Source of the DNA: Ahaetulla prasina
Taxonomy: Eukaryota > Chordata > Lepidosauria > Squamata > Colubridae
Reading direction: 5' to 3'
Length of the DNA stretch: 64,000 nt
NCBI RefSeq assembly: GCF_028640845.1
Contig: NC_080539.1
Span: 162,152,736 to 162,216,735 of the forward strand
The position numbers were made by a program, and so were the translations under genes. A model generated the notes under the pieces. That model worked only from the letters and a program-made list of their open reading frames with translations. It ran no database searches and had not been told where the DNA came from. Below, piece after piece: positions 33,436 to 44,859 of this stretch; within the stretch, counting starts at the first letter, position 1, and each line of letters begins with the position of its first letter.

Positions 33436-33997
33436 TGTTAGGAAATTGTTATTTGTCTAACTAGTTGGCCAGGCAATATATAAACTAACTATGTATGTTT
33501 GCAGTAAGAAAGGTATTATATTGCTTTAAGGCTGTGCTGCATCATCATGCATCCTGATTGGCTGAGCTCTGTAGCCAATGTACTTAAGGAAAGCTAAATG
33601 ATGGCTTGTGGGGACTCTACAGCATTGTTACCTGTTGATATGCTGCAACTGTATATTAGAGCTCTATGCATGATCGTTGCTTGATCATGGCTATTTGACT
33701 GTTGTGTATTGAACTGTGTTTTGGCTGAACCTAAAGAAAATCTGGTTTGTTGTGCAAGTCTACGTTTGGTAAGAAGAGTTGGTATTTGTAATATCCCTGG
33801 ACGGTCTTTATATGTGAATGACCTGGATTGTTTTGGACTATGATTTTGCTTTTTCCCTAAAAGTAAAGTAATATCAAACCCCGGTTTGTCTATGTAGTAA
33901 CTGTTACTGTCCACAACCAGTCTCAGTCGTTTTCATGCGTGGGTTATTCTGCTCAATAGTCCACAACCTTGGTTGTGAGCCCAGATTACCCTTATCA
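33436..33997 (+). repeat. Copia 3' LTR
   Basis: 562 bp, TG...CA ends, complete. Its near identity to the 5' LTR piece over 163 bp points to a fairly recent insertion. Confidence 0.9.
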
Positions 33998-34110
33998 CTT
34001 TCAGGGTTGGTAAAAGGAGGATTCAGATTGTTGGGGGCAATACGTTGACATTGCAAACCACCCAAAGAGTATTGTAAAGCACTATGGGGTGGTATGTAAG
34101 TCTAACTGCT

Positions 34111-34850
34111 ACTGCTATTATGCTATAGTTTTCATGTGCTCCTACCTCAATATAGAATTCTGTCTATATTTTCAACAATCAGGAGTCTTAGGGGCCAAAT
34201 CAGATTGTGACTATCCCAAACCTGTATTAAAAAATGCTACGATGTGTCTGTAATCCATACATAGCCTTTGATTGACTGAGATTATACCCTCAATTGAGGG
34301 AAAACACACTGAAACATTTCCTTTGTGAAAAATATATGGAATGCTGAAAAGCTGGGACAGAGATACAGTTTAGACTGTAGTATATTTGCATTCCATTATA
34401 TTCCAACAGGCAAGAGTTTGAGAAAGCATACTTTCCTCATTTATTAAATAAACATATAAAAAAATAGCACGTTTTTTTATTTAGTCAATTTCTATAGCTG
34501 CCCATCTCAAGCAAAGGCACACAGTGCTGGGACTTTTTCCCCTAGACAGGCTGGATTCATAGAGTGCTCAGTAGCGCTGCACTGATCTTTAGTGAAATTT
34601 AATTTTCAGTGTGAATATTGCTATTCAGAAGATGAGAAAAATCATCTGTGAAAATCCTGGACCTTCCATTATTCCACAATCTAGTTTCATGCTTGTTTCC
34701 TGCCATTGTTTCTCTGATTGCCGCCTCCTTCATGACATTTTTTTTTACCTGAAACTATTTTTTCAGTGATCTTCCTTGGTTTCATTGCTCAACATTTATG
34801 AATATGCACATCATTGCACATCAGACTCTGCTTTTCTTTATATATATGTA
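34111..34850. other. No gene or repeat recognised
   Basis: Unique-looking AT-rich sequence. Confidence 0.5.
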
Positions 34851-34990
34851 TATAAATATATGTGTGTGTGTGTGTGTGTGTGTCTATAATGTGTCTATAA
34901 TGTGTATGTGTTTGTGTGTGTGTGTGTGTGTATAAATCCTTGCTGTGTGCTAATGTACATAGGTTCCTAGTTTTAAATGAATTGCAGGGG

Positions 34991-35041
<51 letters not shown>

Positions 35042-35063
35042 TGTCTGTCTGTCTGTCTGTCTG
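34851..35063. repeat. Compound TG/TA/CTGT microsatellites
   Basis: (TG)n at 34861-34883 and 34913-34931, (AT)n then (GT)n at 34991-35041, then (CTGT)n to 35063, leading straight into a PLE end. Confidence 0.85.
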
Positions 35064-35108
35064 TCTTTGGTTAATCAGGTTTTCTCCTGTGTAAAATTAG
35101 AAGTGCAG

Positions 35109-35440
35109 AATGCACAAACCGAAAAATATCCACCATCCTAAGAAACCCCAAAGACAAAATTGAGTTAGAAAATCAAGGAGTATATGAAATCCCATGCACC
35201 ACCTGCCCCACCACAGACATCAGACAAACCAACAGAAGAATAAGTGCACGCATTGAAGAACACAAGAACTCAGTCAAAAAAGAGGAACCAACTTCTTCCC
35301 TGGTCCAACACCTTAAAGCCACAGGACACGATATTGACTTTAAAAAGACCAGAACTATCGCCAAAACTGAACACTTTAACAACAGAATAATCAGAGAAGC
35401 CATCGAGATAGACAAATGCCCACACAGCATGAACAAATGA
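35109..35440 (+). pseudogene. PLE GIY-YIG endonuclease remnant
   Basis: Conceptual translation keeps CTNRKISTILRNPKDK, GVYEIPC..C, RQTNRRISARIEEHKNS and continues to a TGA at 35439 after KCPHSMNK. The YIG triplet is replaced (TTDIRQT), so the dyad is damaged. No RT is present. It is longer at its C-terminal side than the two copies at 14-15 kb and shows the true end of the nuclease frame. Confidence 0.8.
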
Positions 35441-35952
35441 GATGATACCTACCGCCTACCAATAAACCCGCCCTTATTGACGAACGAGTCCCTAACACAA
35501 GGAATGACACCAGACCTACACTCACGAGGTCCACACAGGATGTCACCACCACACGTCCACCCAGAAAGCAAACCCAAACCCACACTGATCATGAAGCACA
35601 ATCAAGGACCAGAAGCCAGACCGCAGCTGCAACATTAGCCATTTCAAACCCCTCCAATCCATGCATGCAGCAGACTGACACCCACCATGAAGATGTAGCA
35701 TGACCACGACCACGAAGCTAAACAACAGCAATGCAGCTCACCAACTCAAATCCCCCTGCAACTCAGACTAATCTGAGCACAACCAAGCCCCCACCCAAAC
35801 AGGACACACCCCCAGCCAATCAGAGCACAAAAAACCCCCATCCAATCAGAACACAGCCAAGCTCCCACCCAATCAGTTCAAACCCCCACTAGCAGTTAAA
35901 AGGAAGAAACAGCTGCAATCACACATTGCTCCCAGAAGCACGAAGCTGAAGC

Positions 35953-35986
35953 CTGAAGATGACGAATGAGACTTCGTCGAACCGTC
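35953..35986 (+). ncRNA. Hammerhead-like motif, 35-kb PLE
   Basis: CTGAAGA-T-GACGAA-TGAGAC-TTCGTC is intact but the following GAAAC has become GAACC, then GTC. Helix II forms; the altered core A should impair it. Confidence 0.45.
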
Positions 35987-36066
35987 GCCAGGACACTTCT
36001 AATTTTACATGGGAGAAAACCCGAATAACCAAAGACCTACATACAAACACCCGCAAAACCTCAGAA

Positions 36067-36069
<3 letters not shown>

Positions 36070-36100
<31 letters not shown>

Positions 36101-36102
36101 TA
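36070..36102. repeat. (CA)n array at PLE end
   Basis: About 15 CA units with one interruption, directly after the PLE terminus. Confidence 0.9.
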
Positions 36103-36932
36103 TAAAGCTTTTTGCATGTTATGTGCTAATCCACATATAAATATGTTTAAAAATCTAATTCAGATGAATAAACACTATACTGTACAAATAAACACCTGGT
36201 TTGAAAGAAAAATCTGGAAGGCTTAATTACTCTTTCGTATCATTTTATTACCATTTACTGAAGATTTATCAAAATGGGAAACATGCAGGATTTTTTTTCT
36301 TAAAGGCAAAGAAAAATTTGCCTAGGGATTTTAGAATTGTAAAGGTGCTCCTGCTGGCACCTCATAATGCAGTGCTTTTAAAAAAATTATTTTTTTTCTA
36401 TCCTATATGTGTAGCCATACTGAGGTTTAGCCAGTCAGATGAAGTAAGAAAAAAGGGGGGGAAGTACCCCAAAGGGGATCAAGAGTATGGAATATATTCC
36501 TCTTGTGTTGTGTCATTTCTCATGAGTTTAAAAAGTTATATCTTGGCATATGTTTTTTTGTTTCCTTCCTTTTAACCAATTTCACAATCCAATGAGCCAG
36601 CCTTGCGCTTATCTCATGGCTCAGCACCTTAGACATAAACTCCTAACGTGGCACTCTGTCAAATGGTGGCTGATAATCTAAGCACTATATGTAATATCCC
36701 CAGCTTTCTCTGCCTGTAATATCCGGAAAGAATTACAAGGCAGTGAAGCTTGGGGCTCTTTTGCTGATGCTACTCTGGTTACCGCTGGTCAAGTTGAGCT
36801 TTTTCAAAGCTCCTGCTTATTAGATCCCTCTCAAATACTTTCCAAAACTTTGCTCAGTACAATGAATGAGTAATATCTTTTCCCTCATTTGAGAGTATTC
36901 TTCCCATGCTCCCCTGTACTGTATACTGTATG
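36103..36932. other. No gene or repeat recognised
   Basis: Short open frames here have no recognisable domain. Confidence 0.5.
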
Positions 36933-37810
36933 TATCCGCATACAGATGGGAGGTTGAATAACTAGCCTCGTGGTGCAACCAGAACAATCTGGAACTGAAC
37001 ACATTCAAAACCATAGAAATGGTGGAGAGACCCTCCCATACTTCCACCTCTTACAATATTAGAATAAACAGTATCAACAGTACAGACCTTCAAATTTCTA
37101 GGTTCTACCATATCGCAAGATCTAAAATGGACATCTAACATCAAAAACATCATCAAAAAAGCACATCAAAGAATGTTCTTTCTGCGCCAACTCAGTAAGC
37201 TCAAACTGCCCAAGGAGCTGCTGATCCAGTTCTACAGAGGAATTATTGAGTCTGTCATCTGCACCTCTATAACTGTCTGGTTTGGTTCTGCAACCCAACA
37301 AAACAGACACAGACTTCAGAGGATAATTAGAACTGCAGAAAAAACAATTACTACCAACCTGCCTTCCATTGAGGACCTGTATACTGCACGAGTCAAAAAG
37401 AGGGCTGTGAAAATATTTACAGACCCCTCACATCCTGGGCATAAACAGTTCCTACCCCCAAAACAACTCTATAGAGCACTGCACACCAGAACAACTAGGC
37501 ACAAGGACAGTTTTTCCCCGAATGCCGTCACTCTGCTAAACAAATAATTCCCTCAACCCTGTCAAAATATTTACTAAGTCTGCACTACTATTAATCTTCT
37601 CATCGTTCCTATCACCCATCTCCTTCCACTTATGACTGTGTGACTGTAACGTTGTTGCTTGATATTGATTATTTCCTGTTTGCTTATTTGTACCCTATGA
37701 CTATCATTAAATATTGTACCTTATGATTATTGAGGAACGTATCCTTTCTTCTATGGCACCAAGAAAAATTCCTTGTGTGTCCAATCACACTTGGCCAATA
37801 AAAAGTTCTA
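36933..37810 (+). mobile_element. LINE-A 3' fragment without ATTCT array
   Basis: 5' truncated just after the RT FADD box (starts ATCCGCATACAGATGGGAGG) and runs to the AATAAA of the 3' UTR. The tail is TTCTATTATATTATATATA, so the pentanucleotide array was lost or never grew. The C-terminal frame (37173-37547) carries QLSKLKLPKELLIQFYRG and TARVKKRAVKIFTDPSHPGH, with a small deletion after HPGHK. Confidence 0.85.
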
Positions 37811-38240
37811 TTATATTATATATATGCCCATTTCCACACATCCATGAACACCCTTGCACTCCTGTTCAGCTCTTTCCAACCCCTGTCTCTGTTTGGTTTC
37901 TTCCCATGCCATTTATCTTCCAAGTGGCTTTTCACTTGTTGCAGACCAAATTGCTTCCTTTCCTTCTTGTTGTCGTATTTGTTTGCTGGCACCTTTTCAC
38001 CTGCTGCGCTCACCTTTTTACTCATCTAATCCACCTCACCATCAGGGCAATGCAAGTAGGAGAACAAAGGCCAACTACAATGAATCATTTCTTTGAGACA
38101 GTGCAATAGAGAAGAGTTGCAAGATCGAAAAAGAAAAATCTCTCCCTCTCCCCTCTCTTTACGTAAATCTATGGTTCACTTTTTTAATGAATTGAAGTGT
38201 GCTATAGAAATGATGAGTGTTTAATATAGTTGTTAGTTTT
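37811..38240. other. No gene or repeat recognised
   Basis: Unique-looking sequence up to the L1 target site. Confidence 0.5.
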
Positions 38241-38581
38241 TTTTTAAAATACTTTATTAAACTTTTTTACATTAAAAGCATAAAAAAAAGGGGGGGGGAA
38301 AGGCTTATATCATTTAACAGCTTATTTGTGGTGTTTTTCATCTAATAATAATCCATGCAATAATGACAAACATTAAATTATACATATTTGTGTTCTTATT
38401 TTATCTATTGATTATGTTTAGTAACTAAATATTCCTATCTCCTTTCCATCCATCCATACCACCGTTCCCATATACCATAAAATACTGATGTCTCCTTATC
38501 CTTCAGACTCAAAGTTAGTTTGTCCATTTCTGCGCAATTCATAATCTTTTGTACAATAAGTCTCTCTGTGGGCACATATAT
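38241..38581 (-). mobile_element. 5'-truncated L1 with 17-bp TSD
   Basis: The duplication ATATAGTTGTTAGTTTT lies at 38224-38240 and 38582-38598. The poly-T at the left is the tail. On the minus strand the last ORF2 codons read CAEMDKLTLSLKDKETSVFYGIWERW, matching the style of the L1 at 25155. Confidence 0.9.
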
Positions 38582-38598
38582 ATATAGTTGTTAGTTTT

Positions 38599-39079
38599 AT
38601 GACCGATAATAGCAGTAGAGAGTTTTCCTTCGCTTTGGAATTAAAGGAGTTGTAGACCAGTATATCATAAAGGAGATGGGCTAGGGAAGACTGATTCATG
38701 GAATTATTTTGCTGATGCTGGGATCTTTTTCATTATTACTAGCCAACCATTCTTTTAAAATTAAAAATGTTAAGTGAAAGTTCCTTGTTTCCTGATTGCT
38801 TATTTGTAAAAAAAAGCTAGTCTTTTTGTCTTCTGTAATTATGCTAGAATGATCTGTTTTAGGTGAGTCCAGAGACTTATTAGAGAGATGGGTGATAATA
38901 TAAATTGAACTAAATACATAAATAAGTCTCAATGATACACCATATGCCTAATAGTGGTGATGGACTACATCTAATGGCAAAGAAAGTAGCCAGTTCAATT
39001 ATTGGCATCTCTACTTCCAAAAGTCCCTTCTGAATTGAACTTGTACTTTGTTGATTTTTTTGGAGCAAGAGGGCAGAAA
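38599..39079. other. No gene or repeat recognised
   Basis: Nothing supported beyond short open frames. Confidence 0.5.
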
Positions 39080-39176
39080 CAGTGGTGAAATTCAAAAAAA
39101 TTCCCTACCAGTTCTGTGGGCGTGGCTTGGTGGGCATGTGCAAACTGGTAGGGAAAGTAAATGAATCACACCTCTG
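39080..39176. mobile_element. Deleted hAT element (97 bp)
   Basis: Ends CAGTGGTGAAATTC and GAATCACACCTCTG. Only the outer parts and one GTGGGCGTGGCTTGGTGGGC block of the family remain. No clear flanking duplication. Confidence 0.65.
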
Positions 39177-39685
39177 ATTCAGAAAAATCAGAGAGCAAAT
39201 TTCTCTTTTATTACCAGCATAGATAACATATTTACTCTTATCTTTCTTCTCCTCTTTCTCCTTCTTCTCCCTTTTCTCCCTTGTTTCCTTTTACTCCTTC
39301 TCCTCCTCCTTCTAATCTTTGTGTCTTAATCGCTTAATACACATTTAAAACAATAGTCCAAATCTCCTAATAGAATACATCTGATGTCAGATTTTATGTG
39401 ATTTCCAGTTCTGTTCCACATATTTTGTTGCTTTTTAAACACTTGTTAGCAATGTCTTGTGCTTTTTATTCTTCTGTAGCATCCATAAAAAAATTATAGC
39501 AGAAGCCATCCTTGTACCATCCACCTGTAAAGGTTTATATACATGGGCAATTTCACCATAATTTCAAATATTCCTTTCCTCATGGCTGTCTTTTAGATAA
39601 TTATGTGAAGTATGTAGATAGCTTAATTTGATCAGATTTTTATTTGTGTGCATCATCTGGATATGATTTTTAAATAACTTCCTTC
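39177..39685. other. No gene; pyrimidine-rich stretch
   Basis: CTTCTCC/CTCCTT-rich stretch at 39244-39313; otherwise unrecognised. Confidence 0.5.
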
Positions 39686-39700
39686 AGATTTCCAGAAAAG

Positions 39701-42209
39701 AAGAGGAGGAACCTGAAGCGTCGCAGCGAGACTGGCTGGAAAATAGTGAAGCTCTGATGAGCTTTGCAAAAATCCAGTCAGACAAATTGCTGTCAGGGGG
39801 GTCTTCAGACTGGAACTGTCTTGAAGGGATGGTGAAGAAAGAGAGGTGCCTTGGAAGACCAAAAGGAACAGGCAAGTTCCTCGAAGGATCAGAGGCAGCT
39901 CTTTGAACTGGTGGCAGGGATGGCAGCCATTAAAATGACTATTCTAAGCTGGGGTAACTGGCCTAAGATTTGTGCAGGAGTGATGTTTGAATGGAGTATT
40001 GAGCGATTGGCCAATTTAAAAGTAAAAAGAAATTCTTTGAAAAAAGCTTAAAAGAGGCCCCAGTGTGAAATGAATGGCTAATTGGCACTTTGGAATGTTA
40101 ATTGCAGGGAAAAGAACAAAGAGGAAGTTAAAAGACTAAAGCCCCCAAAAAGAAAACTTTCTTTTTTGAAAGTTTTAAAATTGAATTTGGAGAAATTTGA
40201 AATAATACAAGAAAAAGAAAACTGAGAGAAAGCATTTTTTAACAATAAAAGGAAAACAAATTGAAGGGAAAGTATTTTCCATGTGGATTTAAAAGTGATA
40301 CTTTGTTGCCTGGAAATTTGTGGACTGGAGAGAAACATCTGCTGGTGGAAATAAAGCACTACAACAAAGGACAGTAAGAATTTTGACTACCATGGGAAAT
40401 TTTAAGGAGTACTTGTTTAAACTGCTGGATCCTGACTTTGAAAAGAAGTGAAAAAGAACAAAGCCTTAAACTGGATTGGTCCAATATTTCAATTGGATAC
40501 TATTTGGAAATAAAAAAGAGAGAGAGACACTACACGGCCTTGAATTTTAACTACATATAAATTAAAATTTTAAAAAATTGAATTGACAATAAGGAACATT
40601 GGGAATATGAGTATCTAATGGAAATGTTTAAGAAGGAGCGTGAAGCATTTAAGGGTAATAAAGAAGCGGAAGTTTGGTAAGAATACAAAAAAAGGAAAAA
40701 GAGAATATAAATGTGAATCAACAACATAATGTTGAAAGGAAAATAATTGAAGATGAAAAAATAGATGATTACACAGGGATTGACAGTGAAAAACAAAATG
40801 TGGATGGGAGGAATATCAGCCAAAAAAAGAAAGGAAGAGAAGGAAATGGGAAAAGACTGAGGGGGAGAATTAAAAGGGTAACAATTTTAAAAATAAGAGA
40901 AAGGATTCAGGGGAAAAGATACAATAAATATAAAAAGAAAAAAAAGAAAATAAGAGGAAGGGAGAAAGGGAGAAAAATATTAAGAAGTGGAATTTGGAGA
41001 GACCAAAAGAAAATGGGTAAAAGGGGAAGAATAATGGAGAGAAGGAAGGGAAATAAAGCATTTATTAGTTGATTTAAGGGAAATGTTTTAATGGTAGAAA
41101 TTGTATGTAAGAATTAACAAGAAGAAGTATATTGTTTACTATAAAATGGATCAGCAGGTGTAATATGAAATGTAGATTGGTTTAAATATGAAAATAATGG
41201 AAATTAAGATATAAAGTTGAAATGCTAGTAAATGATGTATGTAAGAAGTAAAAAAGAAGAAATATATTGTTTATTGTAAAATAGATTAGCAGATGCAATA
41301 TGAAATGAAGATTGGTTTAAATGTAAAAATAATTGAAATTAGATTTAAAATTGAAAGGCTAGTAAATGAGGAAAATAATTAATTGAAGTTGGAATAAGAA
41401 ATTAGGAACTAAAGAAAATAAGAGGTGGAAGGTTAATTAAGTCAAAATGTTTCAATATAAAAATGGAATGAGTTGAAATACATTGTTAATAATTAAAAAA
41501 TGTGATGGGGACTTTAAAAAATATAGTTAATAAATGGAGAAAAAAATTGGTGTTGCCAGAATATCATTGTGGAAAATATTGAATTGAAAATGAATACCAG
41601 AATGGAAAGAGAACGAAAGAAGGAATAGAGGGAAGAAGGAGAAGAGAGGAAGGAGAGAGAGGAATAGAAGAAAGGGAAAAGGAGAGGAAGAAAGGGAGTA
41701 GGTGAGAAGGTTAGAAAGGGAGGAAGGAATGGAGGAGGGGGAAAGGAAGGAAAAGTAGAGGAGTAGGAGAGGAGGAAAGAGGAAAGTAGAAAAGGATAGA
41801 AGAAGGGAGGGAAGAGAAAGAGAGAAGAGGAGAAGAAGCATTGTTGTAAAACAAGAGAAATGAAATGGTAAAAAGGCAACCCCAAGAATGTTCAAATTTA
41901 TTAGGATGAAGAACCAATTGATATGAAAGTTAAAAGGGAATATATATGATTAACAATGGATAAGATAACTAATTGAAATAATGTTAAGAAACAAGTATTA
42001 GAGGGCGGATGGTGATGTTGTTAATATAATAAGCATAGAAGTATTAAGATAAGATAAAAAAAGTATGGAAAAAAATATTCTGGCAAAAATGGTAAGTTTG
42101 TAAAATGAAATTGGATATGATAAGTTGTATAAGGTATGATACAGTCAATACTCTGTTCATAAAATATGTGTGACAGAAAAAAATCAATAAAACTTGATTT
42201 AAAAAAAAA
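39701..42209 (+). mobile_element. 2.5-kb poly(A)-tailed retroelement, probably L1-derived
   Basis: Flanked by AGATTTCCAGAAAAG (39686-39700) and AGATTTTCAGAAAAG (42210-42224), 14 of 15 matching, and ending in AATAAA (42186-42191) plus a ten-base A-run. This is target-primed insertion as in L1. The interior is strongly A- and G-rich and has no endonuclease or RT. A 132-codon frame (40674-41072) is extremely Lys/Arg-rich and unrecognised. It could be a deleted L1 (5' UTR/ORF1 plus 3' UTR) or a non-autonomous partner. Confidence 0.55.
41106..41372 (+). repeat. Two tandem ~134-bp units
   Basis: The block starting TGTAAGAA and ending AATGCTAGTAAATGA (41106-41239) is repeated at 41240-41372 with roughly 85% identity, inside the 2.5-kb element. 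Confidence 0.8.
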
Positions 42210-42224
42210 AGATTTTCAGAAAAG

Positions 42225-43984
42225 GTTTGAGAGGTTAATTATATATGTTATTCAGAGTTTATGTTTCTAATTAAATTCTTTCCCCACCCCAATGGAAGAT
42301 TCTTAAATAATTACATTGATCATATTGTAAATTGGGAATGCAATATTGTGGATTTTTATGTAATTAAGAGTTAAAGGGTCAACTCTTTTTCAGACTGTAA
42401 ATGAATTGAAGAGCAAAATCTCGTACTTTACTAATGTGGTTGCAAGGCCAACAACTTTTTCTTCTGCTATTGATGAATACAATATGTTAAAGTCCGTGGA
42501 TGTAACTGAGTTTTTCATTTCTTCAGTGTAAAATAGCAAAGGTACTTTTTAAAAGTCCAGATCCCCTATTTGTTCAGGGACACTCCAAAAAGAGCCTTTA
42601 GGCATGGATTGGCAGTGCTTTCAGTTCATCAAGCTATTATTTCCCATCTGTAGCAGACATGTTGCCATATGTCAGTCCTATTTCCAGATCTGCAATGTAG
42701 GACTATAGGGTAGTTTTGCTAAGTTTCTGAGCATTTGTATATATCATAATATTATCTGTGCTGCTACAAAGGACTTAGTGGACTATACAATGTAGACCTG
42801 GTTGTTGTCTCTCCCTAATCCCTTTGAAAATGTTTGGAAACCGTGAAGGAGTTATCTCATGCTTCCTAATCAAATGGCCTTTTACAGTGACATCTAAATA
42901 TCTACACAGCTGGAAAGGCAGCTTCAACATTAAATTGCTCTGCCAACTTTTCTTTACATTTCCAAGACATTTTAAAATAATTCATCTAAGCAGTAATCCT
43001 GGAGGAATTATTTGTTGGTTCAGTTTGCTGTGGTGCCCAAAATATCAGGATTAATCTCCTGATTTTTGCTGGTGACATTTATTTCAAATAATGCATCTTC
43101 CTCAAGACCAGGCAGCAGAAAAATTAAAAGTAGCTATTTTTGCTGTAATTCTAGCTTCCTGTACCTTCAATTCATTCGGGTCTTAAAGTAATGTATTCCA
43201 TAACTCCAGTAACAGCTCTGGAGTTAACTTTTCCCATTTTCGTTTTCATACAAACGTTAGCCGTTGTAAGTCACTACTACTGTTTGCTTCTTTTTATTCC
43301 CATGCATTATATCCGTATTTGGATTAAACACACAGAGGAGCTAGCAAAACACAAAGAGGAATCAGGGGGGAAAAAATAAAACACAGTAGAAATGAATATA
43401 GGGATATGGGTGAGGAAATTTCGCCATGCTGTCTATATTCAGAAATTCAGTTTTAAATACTTATATAATTGAACTGTGCAGGAGTTGGGTCAGGAGGAAG
43501 AAAAGCAAGCCAATGGGGATGAAAAAAGAGAATAACTGCCCTACTGTCATCAACCCAAACACAGCTTTTCTCAGAAAGAAGCCAGTAAATAGACAGAAAT
43601 CTGCAAAATAGATGGCATAGGCTGGAAATGATAATCAGCAAGAGGTAGCAAAGATCATTTCCCCACAGTAGATCAGCAACACAGTTCTCAAAATGGCAAA
43701 CATGTGGTAAGAAGGGCCTGGGAATAATAGGGAGGCCCTTACTCAGTTTGCACTTGAGGCAGGTACTTTATTGCTTCATGTGTGAGGCTAGAAATATAAG
43801 ATAGAGACATTACAAGGAATGAGAGAGAATTTCTGTGAGGGATAAACCAAGAATCAGAGTTTCTTGGGGGCAGAAAATCATTTATGTCAACAGCTAACAA
43901 CCATTCAGCTTCAAGACCATGAATTACAGGCTGCAAAGCCCTTGGAAAAAAAGCAAAGAGTGGATATAAGAAGGAATAATATAC
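42225..43984. other. No gene or repeat recognised
   Basis: The longest repeat-free-looking stretch of the window. Short open frames show no recognisable domain. Confidence 0.5.
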
Positions 43985-44086
43985 TCATGGCGAACAAGGA
44001 CAATGATAGAACATAGAATAATAGAGTTGGAAGGGGCATCGGCGGTCTTCTAGTCCAAGCCCCAGCTCAGGCAGGAGATCCTATAC

Positions 44087-44160
44087 CAAAGATGGCTAAC
44101 CTTTTTGCCATCGTGTGCCAGGAGGGGGGGGGTCACACGTGCCCACATCAATAATTCTAT

Positions 44161-44206
<46 letters not shown>

Positions 44207-44757
44207 CGCTCCTGGCACGATGGCCTGGTAGGTACGTTTTTCTCTCTCACCTGGCTCCAGAGCCTATGAGTCTGAGAAGGGTGAAAACAGCATTCCTCAC
44301 CCCCCCTGGAGGCTCTCCAGAGGCCAGAAATGGCCCATTTACCAACTTCTGGTTGGACAGGAAGTGACTTTTTTGCTCTCCACAACCTCCAGAGACTCCT
44401 AGAGAGGCTCTGGAGGCTGGGGACAGCAAAAAATGTCACTTCCTGTCCAATTGGAAGTTGGGAAATGGGCCATTTCTGGCCTCCTGAGGTGGGGTGGGGT
44501 GGGAAAGACTGTTTTCATCCTCCCCAGATTCATAGAGAGGCTCTGGAGCCAGGTGAGAGAAAAAAACGGGCCTTCCCCACCACCACCCCGGCCCTCTGGA
44601 GGCAGGAAACAGCCTGTTTCCCTATTTCTGGTGGGCCCCGAAGGCCCGAAAATCAGCTGGCTGGTGCGCGGATGCACACTGGAGCTGAGTTGGTGTGCCC
44701 ACTGATATGATTATGCGTGCCACCTGTGGCACGTGTGCCATAGGTTCGCCATCATGG
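44087..44757. mobile_element. hAT-type element with long internal hairpin
   Basis: 671 bp with termini CAAAGATGGC and GCCATCATGG and a perfect 8-bp duplication TCCTATAC (44079-44086, 44758-44765). The interior has a (CA)n run (44161-44205) and a long palindrome at about 44229-44575. No transposase. The family differs from the CAGnGGTG-ended hAT elements elsewhere in the window. Confidence 0.85.
44229..44575. repeat. Imperfect palindrome, arms ~170 bp
   Basis: Left-arm words such as CTCACCTGGCTCCAGAGCCT and GACAGGAAGTGACTTTTTTGC recur as reverse complements at 44531-44560 and 44425-44450. The centre lies near 44399. A transcript would fold into a long hairpin. Confidence 0.85.
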
Positions 44758-44859
44758 TCCTATACCATTTCAGACAAATGGTTGTCCAGTCTCTTTTTGA
44801 AAGCTTCCAGTAACGGAGTACCCACAGTTTCTGAAGGCAAACCATTCTATTGGTTTGTT

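Larger units (their letters stand above)
32516..33997 (+). mobile_element. Deleted Ty1/copia retrotransposon
   Basis: Flanked by a perfect CTTTC duplication (32511-32515 and 33998-34002), with TGTTAGG...TTATCA ends. It has a 163-bp piece of 5' LTR, a piece of pol (RT end plus RNase H), a polypurine stretch and a full 562-bp 3' LTR. The missing gag, protease, integrase and most of RT were lost in one internal deletion that starts inside the 5' LTR. Copia elements are scarce in amniotes. Confidence 0.9.
32405..34110 (+). mobile_element. tRNA-derived SINE (type 4) split by copia element
   Basis: The head at 32405-32480 has A box TGGCACAGTGGTTAGG and B box GTTCAATCCTG. The body runs to 32510 and resumes at 34003 with GGGTTGGTAAAAGGAGG and CAGATTGTTGGGGGCAATA, ending near 34110. 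An uninterrupted relative is at 48965-49204 on the other strand. The Ty1/copia element is the later arrival. Confidence 0.8.
35062..36069 (+). mobile_element. 5'-truncated Penelope-like element with inverted stub
   Basis: 35062-35106 is the reverse complement of the PLE terminus (GTCTTTGGTTAATCAGGTTTTC...), followed at 35107 by plus-strand PLE sequence from the GIY-YIG region to the 3' terminus (AACCTCAGAAAACA). It is thus a shorter version of the head-to-head arrangement at 13.6-16.3 kb. A (CA)n array follows directly. Confidence 0.85.

Noticed and set aside
36201..36575. 124-codon plus-strand frame
   Set aside because: AT-driven composition (Phe, Lys, Leu, Tyr), no known motif, and no neighbouring exon-like signals.
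42225..43984. A host exon in the longest repeat-poor stretch
   Set aside because: Frames of 60-76 codons only, with no recognisable protein blocks and no convincing splice-bounded conserved stretch.
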